Part shown: piece after piece, positions 23,701 to 35,740 of the stretch
Position numbering within the stretch: the first letter of the stretch is position 1
Layout of the letters: the number at the start of each line of letters is the position of its first letter
Assembly (NCBI GenBank): GCA_012064415.1
Contig: SSNU01000075.1
Location: 576,844-640,843 of the forward strand
From: Gyrodactylus bullatarudis
Taxonomy: Eukaryota > Platyhelminthes > Monogenea > Gyrodactylidea > Gyrodactylidae
Direction of reading: 5' to 3'
DNA length: 64,000 nucleotides
Notes under the pieces: model-generated
What the model was told of the DNA's origin: nothing
The model's input: only the letters and a program-made list of their open reading frames with translations
The model's database searches: none
Program-made: the position numbers and the translations under genes

Positions 23701-26700
23701 TAACAAACAAATCTAGCTCTTAGAGATTTTAGATTTGTAACCCATAGAAAGACCCCACAATTTCCTGATCAAGATTCTTCTCAAAAACCTAAATTATCTA
23801 ATGTAACTTTTTCAAGATTCCGAGAAGAACTTTGATATTGACAAGACTATACTCGATCGTTCCATGGTATTCCAAAACACCAATCTAAACAAACAAGAGA
23901 AAGACTATTTTATGAAAGCTCAGAACAACGATGATGTTGAAAAGATTTTGGCAAAGTTTAGTCTCTCTAAAGTTCCTTCCAAGGAATTCACTTCCATGGA
24001 GACTCGTGGTAAAAAGACTAATGTGATTCTTGCTGTCCTATTCAATTATATGATGGTGAGTATTTGGGAAAAAATAATACCTTGAATTGAATTATTTTCC
24101 AGTCAACATAGAGCTCGTTGATTGAAGATATATTTTGACTCCAAATAGTCAGGAAGATTTTAGTTTTTCTCAATGACGGATTTGAAGCAATAAATGATTC
24201 GAATTCCCCACAGAAGTTAGTCATTATTGTGGGAAATCGAACCATCTAAATCATCCAAAATAAACAAGTTTAACTGTATTCCTTGTGAACTTCTTTGATC
24301 GAATTCGAAGCATTTATCTAACATTGATCTCTAATATTATGATTTTTTTATTTTCAATCTCTAAAATCGATAACTTATCAAAACTCGATAATTTTGTGTT
24401 CAAAAGTTTAAATTTGAAATTAAAAAATGGCCTAATTTTGATTGAATATCTAATTTCCAACAACTAATGTGCTCATTTCATTATGGTATTCAAAAGATAA
24501 TTTTATTTCTGACCATTTGGGGAAAAGTATTTGAAATATTTCAATAATTCTCATCCTCTTGTCAATTAGCTTAAGTAGAATGCCATAAGAGACTCATGAA
24601 TTATAATTAATAGGCTATTCTCAAATTGAATCTTTCATTCGATTGAAAAATTACACATCTTGAAGATTAAAACTTTGAAATTTTTCTATGGAAAATTCTG
24701 CGCAACTCTGAGAAATGATCACAAATATAACAGTCTATCATTACATAGAACATTTTTGAATCTGATTAATATCATTAAATTTCAAACCTTTCAGAGCAGT
24801 TTCAGAATTCTAGATCATGATACAGAATTTGAAGAGACAGTTTTCAACCGAATTCTCCAGCAGTATCCTTCGACAAATTTGAAATTGCTAATTGATTTCA
24901 TGCATAAGAACAACATCATCTGCTTATCCAAAAAGAGTAGTGTGAGTGTCTATTCATCAGCTTGATATAAAATTTCTATTTGTACGATAATACTGTCGAA
25001 CCTCACCAAGAAAATTTCTATAAGCCGGAGAATTTTCACTATTTGAACTTTGACAAAGAGATCGAATATGCTATATTAGGAATCATCGTACGATGTGAAA
25101 GTCTTTTTTCGATTTCTTGATCATTTTTTGATCTCTGAGATCTCTGAAAAGGCAACTCTATCTAGAATTTTCTCAGTTGATTACCTTTTTCAATTGGGAA
25201 AATGAAAAAAAAACAGATTTAAAAATATTATAATTTCACAAAATTTATATTTTGTTTATTTTTCTAGTTTTTAAATAATTTCTATTATTTATTTCAGCGT
25301 TTTCTCGCCCAAGTGAGTCTATTCAACGTTCTGATGAAATTTATCTTAATTTTGATTAATCTCTTAGCAATAATAAGTAGCCATGTCAATCTAGTCTATA
25401 AACTTTACAAATTCTTAATTAACCTAATGGGAAAGGAGCCTCTGAACTAAGTTCAATATAGCTGAAAATAAATTATCTGCCTTGTGAAGCAAATTAGAGG
25501 GGGCTTTGACTCTATTCATTTGGACCTACTTCAGCATAGAGTATTTTTTGCTTCCAATCATGAGCCAAAATATTCTTCTAGTGTGCATTTATAAAAATTA
25601 CTTCGCCGAAAGAATTCACTGCTTCTGCAATAATCACACTTTTTCTCATACAACTTGCACAATTCGACTTTTTTACATCAAGTTAGATTTCTTTTGTTTT
25701 ATGCTTATAAATTGATTTTTATTTGTTGATAGAATCATTTCTAAAAATATTCTGATAAAAAAAATTAGTTTTCCTGATCCCAATTGTATTCAGATGATCA
25801 AATCAATTTTTATCATATATTCTTGTTATAATTTTCAATATATTTTCTTCCTATGGTTATAAAAGTAAATGACGTGTCTACTTTCTGATTTTTTCTTTGA
25901 AAGATCTCCTGCCCAGTAAGGACCCTATCGCACTCTCATATTATTGTTAATTCATTCATTCATTATTAACTGTTGGAAAAAATTTGCATGCTCAGATAAT
26001 ATAAAAACTAAAATAATCTTATTATATATTTAATGATATTTTCAGGAAGAAACTTGTTTTAGACGAATTGGCCGAACTTATGTAAAGTTTTCAGTTCGCC
26101 AGAAACTTTGGCTTCGAATCGACTTTTGTACTCTGATGAAATATTATCTTGAATACTTTGAAATCTGCAATAATTTGCCAGTCAACATGCAAGAGGCAAC
26201 AACCAAAAAATTCCATTACACGCACGATATGGCAAAGACGACTACCGGAGGACAAGCTGCTTTCTTCTCGAGCATCTTGCCTGATCCAGTGAGTACTCGT
26301 TTCAATCGAGGTCTTAAACATGCAAGAATTGCTAACTTGTAATTTTTTTGTTTAAAGTAAATTAAATGAAAATTATTTCATAAACCTTACATTTTACACG
26401 AATTCTTCAGACTCTCTTACACTGGCTTTGTTTTCTAAAAAGTCCAAAATTAATTTATGAGAAAAGTTATAATTTCTTTTTCTTTCAGCTCATCAATATC
26501 GATATAAATTTCTCCATTCAAGACATTGAATTTCTCTCCAAGTCATCAATTAATTTCGGTAAGTCTCATTAAATTTTCAACAAATTTTATACCTAAATTA
26601 AACGAAAATATTCAGCTCTCTCTGTTAAATTACTCAAAGGTAATCTTGATTAAACATCCTTTTTCCTTAATCAATATTAGGCTTTAATTTTTTGGGTTTA

Positions 26701-29700
26701 TTACAAAATTTCCACACTGTATACACTACCCACTTGGTCTACGCAGTTTATGTGAGTTTTTACTAATGGTCTCTAGTCTTACACAGAAATATTTTTAAAA
26801 GTGTATTTGAGATTATTCAAATGACTTTTTAAATAAACTTGATTCCTAGATAATATTTTCCAACATTGGCGGTGGAAAACCCTTGGGAAACCTTTGTAAT
26901 TACAGTATTCTTTATCTTCCATCAACCTTACCATAATTTCAATTGAAATGTTTCTATGATATTCTTTCCTATTTGACATAGAAAAAAATATAGACCAAAG
27001 GTATAAACTTTCATGACGCAGGCTATTTTGTAAATAATCAACCCGTTTTTTTCATTTATCTTTTCTCGAATTGAAACAATTCTACAACTATATATCTTGA
27101 CTAATTCGAATTACTTTTTTTTCCATACACTTGGTTAGTTTTATTACATTAGTTATCCGGATGTTTGATAAAAGAGTCTATCTTTTCTAGCCAAGAGAAT
27201 GAAGTTGAGTAAAAAGTTGAAAAAGGAAGATTCAGAGTCAGAAACCTCCATTGCCTACTCAAGTGATGAAAACCAGTCCGATCATGAAGAGGCAGAAGAG
27301 GAAGAAATCAACGATACCCTTAAAGATTGTGAAGAGGAGGAGGAGGAGGATGATGATCTAGAGGCCATTAACATCATTCGACCAGGTGGTCGTCTTTACG
27401 AACAGAATAGAACTCAAAATAAAATTCGGCGCAGTCGAAGGATTGATAATCTCATCAAATTAACTGGGGGAACAATATCTGCTGTAAGTGAGAAAAAGGA
27501 TGTAAAATACCAATAAATTACTCTATTTTTCCATATTTTAGACTATCGATAAAGCTGTCGAAGGACAAAAGTCATGTCTGCTAAATCAGATTGATGAAAT
27601 GTACTATAAAACCATTGAGACAATTATATCAGAAATCACAAATTCTCACATTGACTGGTCTCCTGCCATTTCCCTTTCCACAACTCAATCGAATAATTTG
27701 GTTAAAGATGACTCTTGTGAACTAAACGGTGTAGACGAACTATTAAAGAAATCTGAAATGAACAACTCGTTGAAAGATGTTGAATTGAAATTGTCAACAT
27801 TTATCACTGAAGGTTATGAACTTGGCAAGACTGGAAAGAATATCCTGGTACGAGCTTGAATTCAAGTTCTAGTTAAAATTATCATTTATTTATTCTTTTT
27901 TAATAATCAAGGACGCCTTTGGTTATTCTGAGAATCTTCTCGCAGCCTTGGAAAGTCTTGTCGCCAAAAAGGTTGTTTATGAGGTTGGTGTGGAAGAAAA
28001 GTTATTTGTTTCCTCAGAATACTTGAGATTATGGATTATCCATCTAAAGGAAACCACTCAAAAGAATTGCACAAAGAGGTAAGTAAACAAGTTTGATCTG
28101 CTTACCTAATATGGATTCTAAGAAGAACCCCCCCCCCCACTTACTTTGAAATCAAAATAATTTCCACGACAAAATTCAAAAAAAATGAAAATCTTTCTTT
28201 TTTCTCCTCGAACGGTTAAAGGGTACCTTAGTTTTTGATTAAAAAAGCCATTTGAACTATTGAAGCTTATTGATATAAAGCTTAACATTTGAAGAAAAAA
28301 AAATCTGAAAAAATGGTCTTTTTTTTTGTTAGACAATATTTATTTAAAAATAATTATATACAAAATAAATTCAATGTTATCTGGATAAGTTGGTAATAAA
28401 TAAATTCAATTTCAGAAAAAAGGTTTCATAAAAGAAATATAAAAAATAGCATAATGACTAAATAAGCCCTTCTAGAAATTTCACTAGATCATTCTGGAAT
28501 TATTGAAGATAAAGTAGACTTTTTGTATAATCTAATTTAGATCTAATATGCAACATGATTGCCTTAATATTGGTCAAATCATTGCATTCTGATATTTTAA
28601 ATTTGTTTTCAATCATGTTATATGTAGATAACAAATAATGATTGGAGAAGGAGGAAGATCTAAGATTATATGAATTTTCAAAAATTTTGGCTGATTTTAC
28701 AAAAGTTTTTGTAATTATTGCGTATTTTTCAAATTTCGATTTGACGTCATATTCCCTTTTATTGAACTTAAAGCTGAGAATTTTACACTTGCAATATCAT
28801 TTTTTTCATTAATTTCAGTTACAGTATAATAATAGACTGATGTTTCATTTTAGATTAGTTTCTTTGAAAAACCAAATCTTCTTTTAGATCACCCTATCAC
28901 TTTCAAATCAATAAAAATTTTCAGCTCAAAATTTAAATGAATGATCATTTGGTGTCAAATCTTATTTTCTGATTCTAATGAACTATTCGTTAAGAGGATT
29001 TAGAAGACGAGTGAATATTTAGTTATAAAGCTTATATTTCACTGGTTCTCATCAGACTATTACACCGGCTAGATATATATAGCAAAATGTTTGAAAATCG
29101 AAATCCTCTGATTGGTTCTTTTAATTTGTAGTATTGAATGAAAGGGGGGCCAGGGTTGATGGCTTGTATCCATGATCATTGCTTTCTTTTTACGTATCTG
29201 TCCAATGTTGGTTGCCCACTCAGACTTTTACGTTTTCTACCTCTTTTACCATTTGCAGGTGCAGCCTTTTTCACATTTCCGATACTGCTAATTATTGGTT
29301 GAGAACTAATTCGATTATCAACTACCGTTGACTTTTCTGTATTCGCACTTTCATTCTCAATCATAAATTTTGTTGGGGCAGAAGATTGGAGTTGATTATA
29401 ATGAGACGTAATTTCAACTACTTGCTCTTTGGGTTCAATTATAATTGAGTAATAATTATTACTCCGACTTCATTTCCATTTTGTTTCTGAGTTGAACAAC
29501 ATTACGCAACCAACATTGGACAGATACGTAAAAAGAAAGCAATGATCATGGATACAAGCCATCAACCCTGGCTCCCCTTTCCTTCAATACTCCAAATTAA
29601 AAGAACCAATCAGAGGATTTCGATTTTCAAACATTTTGCTATATATATCTAGCCGGTGTAATAGTCTGATGAGAACCAGTGAAATATAAGCTTTATAACT

Positions 29701-31244
29701 AAATATTCACTCGTCTTCTAAATCCTCTTAACGAATAGTTCATTAGAATCAGAAAATATTTTCGAAGTAGCTCGGCAATACTTCCCAAAAAATCTTATTT
29801 TGAAAAGTAGCCGTTTTTTTCTTCAAATATAGTAAAAGGTTTTTTTTTGTTGGATAAAACCTTATATTGAAATATAAAAATAAAATAAATGTAAGTTAAT
29901 CTGATCAATAGAATGAAATAAATCTGGATCTTGTAGTTTTTTTTCAAATGTTGTAAAATAAATGGCAATAAAATGAGTGAAAAGGTATAAACATGATCTG
30001 AATTCCAAAAAGTCTACTGTATCAAATAATAATTCCAGTTAACATAGTTAACTATAGTTCTATTAATAATGATTTATGTGAAAGATAATTTGAATTCATT
30101 TCCCATCCAGACAAGTCTCTTCAAATGCACCCAAAGACTACTATTTCATCCCAGAAGTTTGGCTTAATGAATACGGCGAAGTGTTGCCAAAGTTAATCAT
30201 ACAAATGTTCATTGTGGTCATGTCAGCTATCACGAATAATGCCGGTATCGACGTGCTCTCTTTGGGTCGTCAATTCTCTCGTCTAACAACTCCCTATTCC
30301 ACCTATAAAATTGTTTGTGTGAGTTTTCCTTCCTCTCTCAAATTTCCTTCATTTATGTAGACAATTTTACTCATTTTATTTTTATTCTAGTACCTTGAAC
30401 GACTGGGCTGTGTCAGCATGAAATATCTCCATAGCAATCAGAAAACAGGTCTCTTCGCCAAGGTTATCATTAAAGAATTCAAAGGTAAAATTTTAATAGC
30501 GTACAGCTGTTCTCAATGATTTTAGAAATAATAACGAAACAACTCTTTTTGGAAAAATCTTTAATTTTCGAGTTGGTGCGATTTTTCCAGTTTTTTTTAA
30601 ACTTTGAGTTGAAAATTTTTTGACAGGGATCAAATGTCATTTCTCAAGATCATCATTAGACAAAGAAACCAATTATCTCTATTTAGTTTTTGAAAGAATC
30701 TGAATTTTGAACTGATCTCGGATCCTCTTTATTTATTTATTCTCAGACAGTAAATATAGTCGAAAAATAGGTAGTAGAATTGTCTTTTGAACCATTCTCT
30801 CTGCTAGAATTACAACTTAAAAATAGGATTCATAATCTCTTTTGAAGAAACAACGGGGTTGAATTGATTCTGATGAATCAAAAATTTCTTAATCAAACAA
30901 GTTTGAAAATGCCTTTTTGAGTCCACTCGATTGTTGGGGATAATCTACCTTCATTACCCTCTCAATTGATAAATTCACACATTTTATTTTTACGAATATC
31001 TCTAGGCTCTCTGGTCACTTTAAATTTGCCTTCTTATTGATTCATTCATAAGCTAATCTTCGTTTTAATTATCTTTTTAGATTTCCCTGTGATATTTGGA
31101 AATTTTGATTCAATATTCATTGAACCCCGAACCCATTATCAACTTCGTCTGCACGTATTCATAAAACAGATGGTCCAACGATTCAATATTCCTCTGGAAC
31201 TATATTTACCCCGGTTTAAAATCAACGCTAAAAATAGCTATTAA
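14775..31244 (+). CDS. GTF3C1: general transcription factor IIIC subunit 1 (TFIIIC220)
   Basis: Encodes the largest, B-box-binding subunit of TFIIIC, which recruits TFIIIB and Pol III to tRNA genes in the nucleus. Exons: 14775-15044, 15074-15201, 15234-15988, 16024-16238, 16306-16507, 17246-17292, 17543-17829, 17962-18345, 18432-18866, 18927-19104, 20017-20825, 20888-21035, 21867-21940, 22013-22117, 23066-23354, 23817-24055, 24795-24941, 25298-25312, 26046-26288, 26489-26558, 26616-26639, 26681-26751, 26850-26895 (tentative), 27191-27483, 27542-27847, 27912-28078, 30111-30318, 30391-30484, 31081-31244. Phases agree throughout. About 2,135 aa, like the vertebrate protein. Recognisable parts are the N-terminal winged-helix B-block region (ILSSKGLIF), the extended winged helix VDRKSFQRIV-like MDRKSFQRIV segment, acidic linkers (27.2 kb), and the C-terminal EPRTHYQLRL. 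The 17293-17542 intron end and a possible 12-nt exon at 25904-25915 are uncertain. Confidence 0.9.
19105..20016 (+). other. long intron of GTF3C1
   Basis: A 912-nt intron in a gene where most introns are below 90 nt. AT-rich, with imperfect ATATGATAT runs near 19570-19680. No coding or mobile-element signature was recognised. Other long introns (21036-21866, 22118-23065, 24056-24794, 25313-26045, 30485-31080) likewise show no supported content beyond small dispersed-repeat pieces. Confidence 0.5.
23355..23816 (+). other. GTF3C1 intron with dispersed-repeat piece
   Basis: The donor GTAAGC at 23355 was preferred over reading on to the stop at 23377, because joining to TTCAAG/ATTCC at 23817 keeps the frame and the conserved protein. 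Within the intron, about 23545-23600, is a copy of the AAATCAATAAAAATTTT dispersed repeat also seen at 28.9 and 52.5 kb. Confidence 0.55.
28885..28945 (+). repeat. dispersed repeat, TTTCAAATCAATAAAAATTT family
   Basis: Shares TTTCAAATCAATAAAAATTT plus flanking GATCAC and TCAAA blocks with 52465-52520. Related pieces are at 23545-23600 (+), 55165-55205 (+), 8566-8612 (-) and about 62405-62455 (-). The family type is unknown. It directly abuts the foldback element in the GTF3C1 intron. Confidence 0.55.
29011..29065 (-). ncRNA. hammerhead-like motif, copy C2 (left arm)
   Basis: Minus-strand CTGATGA at 29055-29049, eight nucleotides GAACCAGT, then GAAA at 29040-29037. Helix I is TAGT/ACTA with an outer GTG/CAC. 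It is the mirror copy of C3 in the right arm, so the transcript of either strand would contain one ribozyme motif and the complement of the other. The long arms could sequester both. Confidence 0.5.
29176..29364 (-). CDS. 62-codon ORF in foldback element, basic C-terminus
   Basis: The open frame starts MIENESANTEK and ends with a basic segment, GKRGRKRKSLSGQPTLDRYV. The RGRKRK run is AT-hook or nuclear-localisation-like. A diverged relative of this segment is encoded on minus near 39245-39300 (RKRKSLSDQP), in an otherwise non-coding region. Conservation of the peptide at a second site suggests it is, or was, part of a mobile-element protein. It overlaps the left inverted arm. It could be the C-terminal fragment of a larger lost protein. 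Confidence 0.35.
   Translation of the reverse strand: MIENESANTEKSTVVDNRISSQPIISSIGNVKKAAPANGKRGRKRKSLSGQPTLDRYVKRKQ
29653..29710 (+). ncRNA. hammerhead-like motif, copy C3 (right arm)
   Basis: CTGATGA at 29666-29672 and GAAA at 29681-29684. Helix III is AUA(U)AA/UUUAU with the closing A-U pair, and the predicted site is after A29697 or A29698, before ACTAAA. Helix I is TAGT/ACTA plus outer GTG/CAC across an internal loop. The eight-nucleotide segment GAACCAGT contains ACC complementary to GGT at 29655-29657. Confidence 0.5.
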
Positions 31245-31423
31245 ATCATTAATTAATTTTGATAAGATATTTGCTATGATATATTTATATACAAAACTGA
31301 ATTATTCGACAGTTGTATTATAAAATAAATAATAATCTTGTAAAATAAATTTTCCTACAATGATTTCTTGTCTTGATCTCTTGATTTGGCTTTGATATAA
31401 TCTGATATAATCCACACCAATTT

Positions 31424-32809
31424 TCAAGTGAATAACTTATTTTCTTTGATTCCGCTAAAGATAAAAGTGATTTTATTCCAAGTTTTGTATTCATGCGTTC
31501 TTATTACGTTACAATGGAAACCGATCAAACAGACTGCTGGATAAACGTTCTCATACTCATCAAGGAAATTATCCTGTATGGCTTCTTCATATGGCGGAAA
31601 TGATTCTCGAAGAGACACTTCATGACGTGATCCACCATCACTCATTTCGTCAATATTTATTCTTCTATTCTTGTTAGTAATAAATGAAATGTTATCAACC
31701 ATCCAGCCACATGTTGGATTGATTACTTCAATATATTCATTGTCATCAAGAGTGATTTCAACTTCATCGGAAGTATCTATTTCTGGAGTGGAGACTTCGA
31801 ATTTTTCTTTGGTTGAATAATCTTCGTAAATGACCCTGACGCCGGATATCATTTTACCATGACCATCCCATCCATTAATTCTATAAAATATCATCTTTCT
31901 CATGAACCAGTGTCCCTTAGAAGGTGGCAGAATTTCGACATTTGATTTTAGAACAGCAAAATTATAGCTGTCCTCAGGATGAGCGGCATAATAGCCAGGT
32001 TTACCAATGAGAATATTTGGCTCACCAAAATAAAGCTTTGATCCATTCAACCGCCTTGATTCAATCTCTGCTTTCATCATATTCCTTAAAGATATTGCTT
32101 TGGCATTATCATCAAAAGAATCTGTTAGAATCTCTCCAAGTTTCTCCTCATAATCTATTCTTATCAATGGCTTTTTTGAGTATGAACCAACAGTGTCTTT
32201 CAAGTAAACATTAAAAGAAGACATGAATGCAGTTAAATCATCATCATCATACAAACCGAGGAGATGACACTTGTCCTCAAAGTTCTTGCAAATGAATTGA
32301 TTCAAATATTGAATAAGATTGAAACTTTGATATTTGTGATGAAGACTCAATAGACTCTTCGATGAGTCAATATTCCATTGAGAAAATTCTTTGTAGGAAT
32401 CAATACATAATTCAAGCAAATTTGGAATTAGGAGATAATTTGCTGCTTCAAATGCATCGAACATATGCTCAGTTGATATCTCCTCAGTTAATTCGTACAT
32501 GAAATCGATGATAAATGCCATCAAATCAGGAACAATTTCATCAAGAGTTATCGATTTCATATCTGATTGATGGCGAAGAAAGCCTGCTATATAATCAGAT
32601 TGGCACGCTACAACATTTGAATGAACGTGTCTTTCAATTCCTTGGTTAATTATTACAAAATCAGTTAGAAATTTATCTTTTAATTGTTTACTGAGTTTAG
32701 CTGAAAGTGTTTGCTTTTGAGAAGTTTGCGTTGATTTATGTTCCAGAAAAGGCTGAGGAATAAATCGAGGTCTGAAAAAATTAAGGTTCATATCCATAAA
32801 TTGATTCAA
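31424..32809 (-). CDS. BTB-BACK protein with jacalin-like C-terminal domain
   Basis: A single-exon gene of 461 codons on minus. Residues about 45-145 read as a BTB/POZ fold (FVIINQ..., HVHSNVVACQSDYIAGFL) and about 145-235 as a BACK helical region, the usual arrangement in Cullin-3 substrate adaptors. From about 290 to 450 the pattern fits a jacalin-like beta-prism: INGWDGHGKMISGVRVIY, LDDNEYIEVI, DNISFITNKNR, GG, then LIGFHCN. BTB-BACK proteins usually carry Kelch or MATH domains, so a lectin-type C-terminus is uncommon and would imply glycan or protein recognition. No Kelch repeats are seen. It ends 179 bp from the convergent GTF3C1 stop. The BTB call is firm; the jacalin call is moderate. 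Confidence 0.8.
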   Translation of the reverse strand: MNQFMDMNLNFFRPRFIPQPFLEHKSTQTSQKQTLSAKLSKQLKDKFLTDFVIINQGIERHVHSNVVACQSDYIAGFLRHQSDMKSITLDEIVPDLMAFIIDFMYELTEEISTEHMFDAFEAANYLLIPNLLELCIDSYKEFSQWNIDSSKSLLSLHHKYQSFNLIQYLNQFICKNFEDKCHLLGLYDDDDLTAFMSSFNVYLKDTVGSYSKKPLIRIDYEEKLGEILTDSFDDNAKAISLRNMMKAEIESRRLNGSKLYFGEPNILIGKPGYYAAHPEDSYNFAVLKSNVEILPPSKGHWFMRKMIFYRINGWDGHGKMISGVRVIYEDYSTKEKFEVSTPEIDTSDEVEITLDDNEYIEVINPTCGWMVDNISFITNKNRRINIDEMSDGGSRHEVSLRESFPPYEEAIQDNFLDEYENVYPAVCLIGFHCNVIRTHEYKTWNKITFIFSGIKENKLFT

Positions 32810-35269
32810 ATTTGGGGCTTGAAGTCACAATTGATAATTTTCTAATAATATTAGACTAATATAAAAATCGTATTCACACTATAGAAAAAATTTGCTTAAA
32901 CAAAATTCCGAGCCAAACTATTTTTATTTTAATCGTTATAATTTTTCGCCTAAATCTGAAAATTCTAGTTAGTAACTAGTAGTTACGAGCTAACGGTTAC
33001 CCTTACAAAAAATATTATTTATGATGCTACTTACAAGTAAAAATTGAAAATAAGTTTTTTTATGCATACAATTTTTTATTACTTTATAGTCGTGTCCTTA
33101 CAGTATATAAGGCAAGAACAGTGAATGTAACTTAAAAAGAGACAAGAAATCGAAACTAATTTATGACTGAAAAATTATCAAAATTTTCCATAAAATATCA
33201 AGACAAGATATTCAGAATGTGAAACATCTGCAAGATAAAAGTGACATTTAAAAAAAATGTAGAAGGAAAAAAATCAGGAAAACTTACGAAAAATTTGTTT
33301 GATTTAAGAAGCGCGAGACTTCTAAATCCTGTGGCCTTTAGCTAGAAGGAATTTTTTCTGCACTGAGTAAATACTTTCAAATTTTTTGATTTTCCTCCAT
33401 TTCGAGAAAATTTCACTAGCAGTGGGTTATTTAAAATAACTTATTTTAAAGTAATCAGCATTGTATAAACTTATGTCGAATATAGGACGAATCTGGAAGA
33501 AAACTAATTCATTTTGACCTTGATCGAATCAGAGTTTTTAAATGAACTTTTAATTCAACACAGGAAGTTTAAATATATATCATCATGATTTATTGATTCT
33601 ACTTCGTTTTTTATTAACCAAAAATTGACCAAGTAACAAAAATAGGAAGTCTGCAATAAAAATCGACTGAAATAAAACTAAATTTCAACATAGTTTACCA
33701 AAATTTATCTAAGAAATGCGTCTACATTTGCAACCGCATAAAATATTTTTGCCTAGTTTCAATTTCAAAAAAATTTTTTAAATGTTTCTAGTCTGAAGAA
33801 CCCTACTGTAATTGAAAGTCGAAAGGCAATTATTTTTCGAAATTTGAATCAACCTTGGGAAATTTTTTCCTAGAAAGTTGCATATCCGCTCAAGTCAACC
33901 GTCAAGATTAAATTTTTCTTATTCAATAAGAAATATCATGAATACTTGGAAAAAGTACTAAAATATTGTGCTTAATTTCCAATTAAAATGCAAACATTTG
34001 AAAATCCTTAGATATTAGAGATGAAAATGGCTTCTTTATGAAATCTAATGCATAGACTATATTTTTTGTAGAATATATACTGAGCATCTTCTCAAAAGTA
34101 AAGAAACTTAATTTTATTATTAATCTCGGCATGAAATAGCTGACTCGATTTATACCTCGAGATTAAACAATAAAAACAAATAGCCTTCGGATAAATGATG
34201 AAAAGTTGGCTGATAAATTATTAAAAAAATAACATGAGAAATATCATGTTTATTCATTCGTCTGAATGAAAATTTGGATTAGTTTTTCTTCATGCTAAAC
34301 ATAATGGTATAAAAAGTGAATCGATAAAATTAATCATAAAACAGTGTTTATCAATAAAGATTTGTCTCGAATTCACTCAGAGTGAAAAATATCATAATTT
34401 ATTATTTATTAGATTTATCTTCTAATGATAAATAAACCTTACTCTTTATACATTTATTTATAATATATTGCTTTGTATTCAAAAAATTAAACTGTAGAAT
34501 CATAAAAACTATTGTACACAAACAGATATAATACATCTAATCCTACTTTACCTTTGATAAATGTATTAGGATATATGTAAGAGAGAGATGATCCTTGTAT
34601 ACAAATAGTCTTTTTTTAGAATGTGCCTTCGTATATAACTAAACAAGAGTAGAAACAGTATTGATTTTTTCCATCTCTCTGACTGGCCCTTCCATGTTTC
34701 CTTGGATAAATCTGAACAAAATACTAGTTTTATCATTCCATGATGATAAGCAAATTGAAGAAAATTACCAATTATACGCATACAAACACACTGTGTGTAC
34801 AAAATGTACAGTGTAGAGTGGGAAAAGTGAAAAATCTACAAAAAATACTAAGGTCACATTTACTTTTTGCACTACATTGTTCCTCTCTCTCTTTCTACCT
34901 CCTCCCTGAACTTGAGATGGTGAAAAAATTATTTTTTTTTTGACAATTGGGAAAATGCATCCAAGTTTTATTCCCTTCACTCAGTCAAGGTAGATTATTC
35001 TTATTTAGATAATAAAGACCCATTTATTTATTGGATAAATACAGTAGAGTATATAATATATATTTCAGCAAATGTCAGAAAGATCGATAATGAATCAAAG
35101 AAATGAATCATCTAGCCAGTATTTCCTATATAGGAATATGATTGTAGAACTTTAGGACGATAATGTTGTCGAACTACTTCAAGAATATTATCAAGTATTA
35201 TAGTTTCTAAATAGGTGTATACAGTATTTCAGTAATAAATGTGACACTTTATCAGACTTTTTTCAGACT

Positions 35270-35740
35270 CTAGCCCGGTTATGATAGAATGCCTATCAGT
35301 TCAAGGAACTATTCTTAGCCTACTTTTAGGGCCTGGCGCTAGGAACTATATTATCATGACCATGTTTGACAGAACTTCTACAGATTAATGTTCCATCCTA
35401 ATTAATTCGTTTTGGGCCATTCATACCCGCAGTCAATGAACGGGTGAGGGCACGTGGAATCAGCATGTCGAGCACACTACAGTGTATCAACGCTTACTGA
35501 TGCAGTCGGAGGTTATCGGTACTTTACAGCAGATGACCTGTACCGTTGAGTTCGTTGGCTTTATTTACTTGTAACAAAAATTTCCTTTCATGGAGACCAT
35601 GCCATGGCATTTATGAGGCCATCCAGAACCAGGAGAGCCTGTAATCGCCTACAATGATTTTCTTCAGTATCACCCAATAGGCACCCTTTCTCTAGCCTTT
35701 TGCGTTCCGCCCCCTGGCTTGATATTTCAACCTTTATAAC
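35270..35740. other. GC-richer island of unknown nature
   Basis: This stretch is visibly richer in G and C (roughly 45%) than the surrounding 28%. Its frames are interrupted by stops, but fragments such as VNERVRARGISMSS and GGYRYFTADD look protein-like. A decayed mobile element or foreign sequence is the likely explanation; no family is assigned. Confidence 0.35.

Larger units (their letters stand above)
28963..29759. mobile_element. large foldback element with about 250-bp inverted arms
   Basis: The left arm (about 28963-29214) and right arm (about 29507-29759) are near-perfect reverse complements; the spacer is about 290 bp. Each arm carries a hammerhead-like motif on opposite strands, both pointing outward. 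The left half also overlaps a 62-codon minus-strand ORF (29364-29176). The element sits in a GTF3C1 intron of about 2 kb, far longer than most of that gene's introns, so it is a recent insertion. No transposase is present. Similar arm-end sequence occurs at 4.1 kb and, weakly, at 38.2 and 63.5 kb. Class is undecided: a DNA foldback element, or two inverted copies of a ribozyme-bearing repeat. Confidence 0.75.

Noticed and set aside
28126..28140. Poly-C run in a GTF3C1 intron as a regulatory element
   Set aside because: A plain homopolymer without supporting context.
34566..34980. Overlapping ORFs on both strands near 34.7 kb
   Set aside because: Short, low-complexity and mutually antisense, with no conserved segment or splice partner.
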